A program made the position numbers and the translations under genes. Below the pieces are notes generated by a model. It was not told where the DNA came from, did not search any database, and saw only the letters and a list, made by a program, of their open reading frames with translations. Shown here piece by piece: positions 63,448 to 64,000 of a stretch of 64,000 bases of DNA. The first letter of the stretch is position 1. Every line of letters begins with the position of its first letter. Source of the DNA: Actinomycetota bacterium (GTDB lineage: Bacteria; Actinomycetota; Acidimicrobiia; Acidimicrobiales; Ilumatobacteraceae); assembly GCA_009702045.1 (NCBI GenBank), contig WLIV01000001.1:124001-188000 (forward strand), read 5' to 3'.

Positions 63448-63663
63448 TCAGTGGCTGGTGAGGCTGCGCACGATGCCGGAGACAACCTTCTCAAGTTCGC
63501 GACGGCGAACCTGGGCCTGTTGAAACGCGAGCACGCCGAATCCGATCGCAACGTAGGCCGCGTCTCGCGTCAGCGCGACGACCTTGTCGTCCACCAGAGG
63601 GAACTCAAGTTGGCGCACATCGAGAGCGGAGAGGTCGAACGACGGGAAAGCGATACACGCCAT
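63448..63663 (-). CDS. Small hypothetical protein with one hydrophobic segment
   Basis: This 71-residue protein is converging on the SpoIID-type gene eight bases away. It has an N-terminal 'FPSFDLSALDVRQLEFPLVDDKVVALTRDAAYVAIGFGVLAFQQAQVRRRELEKVV', which reads as a short amphipathic part, a hydrophobic segment (about 35-50) and a basic helix. A similar layout occurs in small actinobacterial proteins near wall genes, but I do not recognise it. The 130 bases to the next gene contain only the -10 hexamer at 63779. Confidence 0.5.
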   Translation of the reverse strand: MACIAFPSFDLSALDVRQLEFPLVDDKVVALTRDAAYVAIGFGVLAFQQAQVRRRELEKVVSGIVRSLTSH

Positions 63664-63793
63664 GGTACGTCCTCCGTGACGTCGCCGGGGCCGGCGAGCA
63701 GTGCTCATTCTAGCGAGCAGCCGCTCGCGCTCCGGCTTCGTTCAGGTGGGTGACCGGTCGTGGGAGGGGTGCCGCAGCTAGCCTTGACCGTTC

Positions 63794-64000
63794 GTGGAAC
63801 CCGTTGAGCCGATCGCCCCGCCCGTAGTGGCCGTGATGGTCGTTCACGAGCCCGGTGAATGGTTCGATGAGGTGCTGCGCTCGCTGGCAGCGCAGGACTA
63901 CGGCAGCCTCAAGTGTCTGTTCCTCGTGTGCGGTGATCCGGGTGAACTTCCCGAACTCATCCGCAGCACGGTGCCCGACTGCTTCGTGCGCGCTGTGTCC
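63794..64000 (+). CDS. Start of a GT2-type glycosyltransferase, cut by the window edge
   Basis: 69 codons are present, from GTG 63794 to the edge. 'PPVVAVMVVHEPGEWFDEVLRSLAAQDYGSLKCLFLVCGDPGELPELI' is the N-terminal strand-helix of the GT2 GT-A fold, with the nucleotide-binding 'VVH(E)' start and 'SLAAQDY'. The usual DxD motif would lie beyond the edge. TAGCCT (63779-63784) lies nine bases upstream. It fits as another enzyme of the polysaccharide region. Confidence 0.8.
   Translation, partial: MEPVEPIAPPVVAVMVVHEPGEWFDEVLRSLAAQDYGSLKCLFLVCGDPGELPELIRSTVPDCFVRAVS

Overview
The window is high-GC DNA, densely coded on both strands, with many GTG starts and short overlaps. It looks like a chromosomal segment of an actinobacterium, most likely of class Acidimicrobiia (Ilumatobacter-like). 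The reasons are a split ImuA'/ImuB/DnaE2 mutasome under LexA-type SOS boxes, coenzyme F420 genes (a luciferase-like monooxygenase end and CofD), a fused biotin carboxylase/BCCP subunit beside birA, an actinobacterial DapD, small DUF3039 and DUF4031 proteins, and a beta-sandwich-like C-terminal domain shared by three secreted proteins. The lineage is inferred, not proven. I saw no tRNA, rRNA, CRISPR array, integrase or transposase.

Layout. 0-10 kb: CorA, then the mutagenic repair locus. imuA'-imuB and dnaE2 lie 2 kb apart and carry almost identical SOS-box promoters; an atypical response regulator and a Nudix-GNAT fusion lie between them. 10-23 kb: small-molecule exporters, a PfkB kinase, small zinc-ribbon and HD proteins, a heterodimeric ABC exporter with one degenerate ATP site, YceI, leucyl aminopeptidase, a sirtuin and a rhodanese-ThiF protein. 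23.7-27 kb: a tandem pair of paralogous exported proteins with a coiled coil ahead of a Tat signal, then a His-rich membrane protein. 27-35 kb: DMT transporter, class II aldolase, RidA, an acyl-CoA mutase large subunit, lipoprotein, nitroreductase, acyl-CoA synthetase, Tag glycosylase and a DsbA-like protein. 35-44.6 kb: DapD, DUF2804, LysS, an M15 peptidase, an LpdA-like flavoprotein, and the acyl-CoA carboxylase alpha subunit divergent from its likely biotin ligase BirA.

44.7-64 kb is a cell-envelope polysaccharide region: an LCP ligase, rmlC-rmlB-rmlD, three overlapping GT4 glycosyltransferases, a membrane-anchored protein coupled to a sugar nucleotidyltransferase and a catalytically altered SDR, a fourth GT4 coupled to cofD, a GDP-mannose 4,6-dehydratase, a flippase, a SpoIID/LytB-type protein split by an in-frame TAA, and the start of a GT2. 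Together they would make nucleotide sugars (dTDP-rhamnose, probably GDP-mannose or GDP-deoxyhexose), assemble a glycan, flip it and attach it to the wall. A citrate-lyase-like/acyl-CoA dehydrogenase pair interrupts the region.

Two patterns span the window. First, at least twenty genes on both strands have a TANNNT hexamer 6-9 bases before the start codon, which implies that leaderless transcription is common; I used it to choose several starts. Second, non-coding DNA holds palindromic and tandem repeats, including two gapless copies (about 75% identical) of a 75-bp REP-like element 29 kb apart, a perfect 49-bp palindrome, and 20-bp and 14-bp tandem repeats. No intergenic stretch exceeds about 200 bases.
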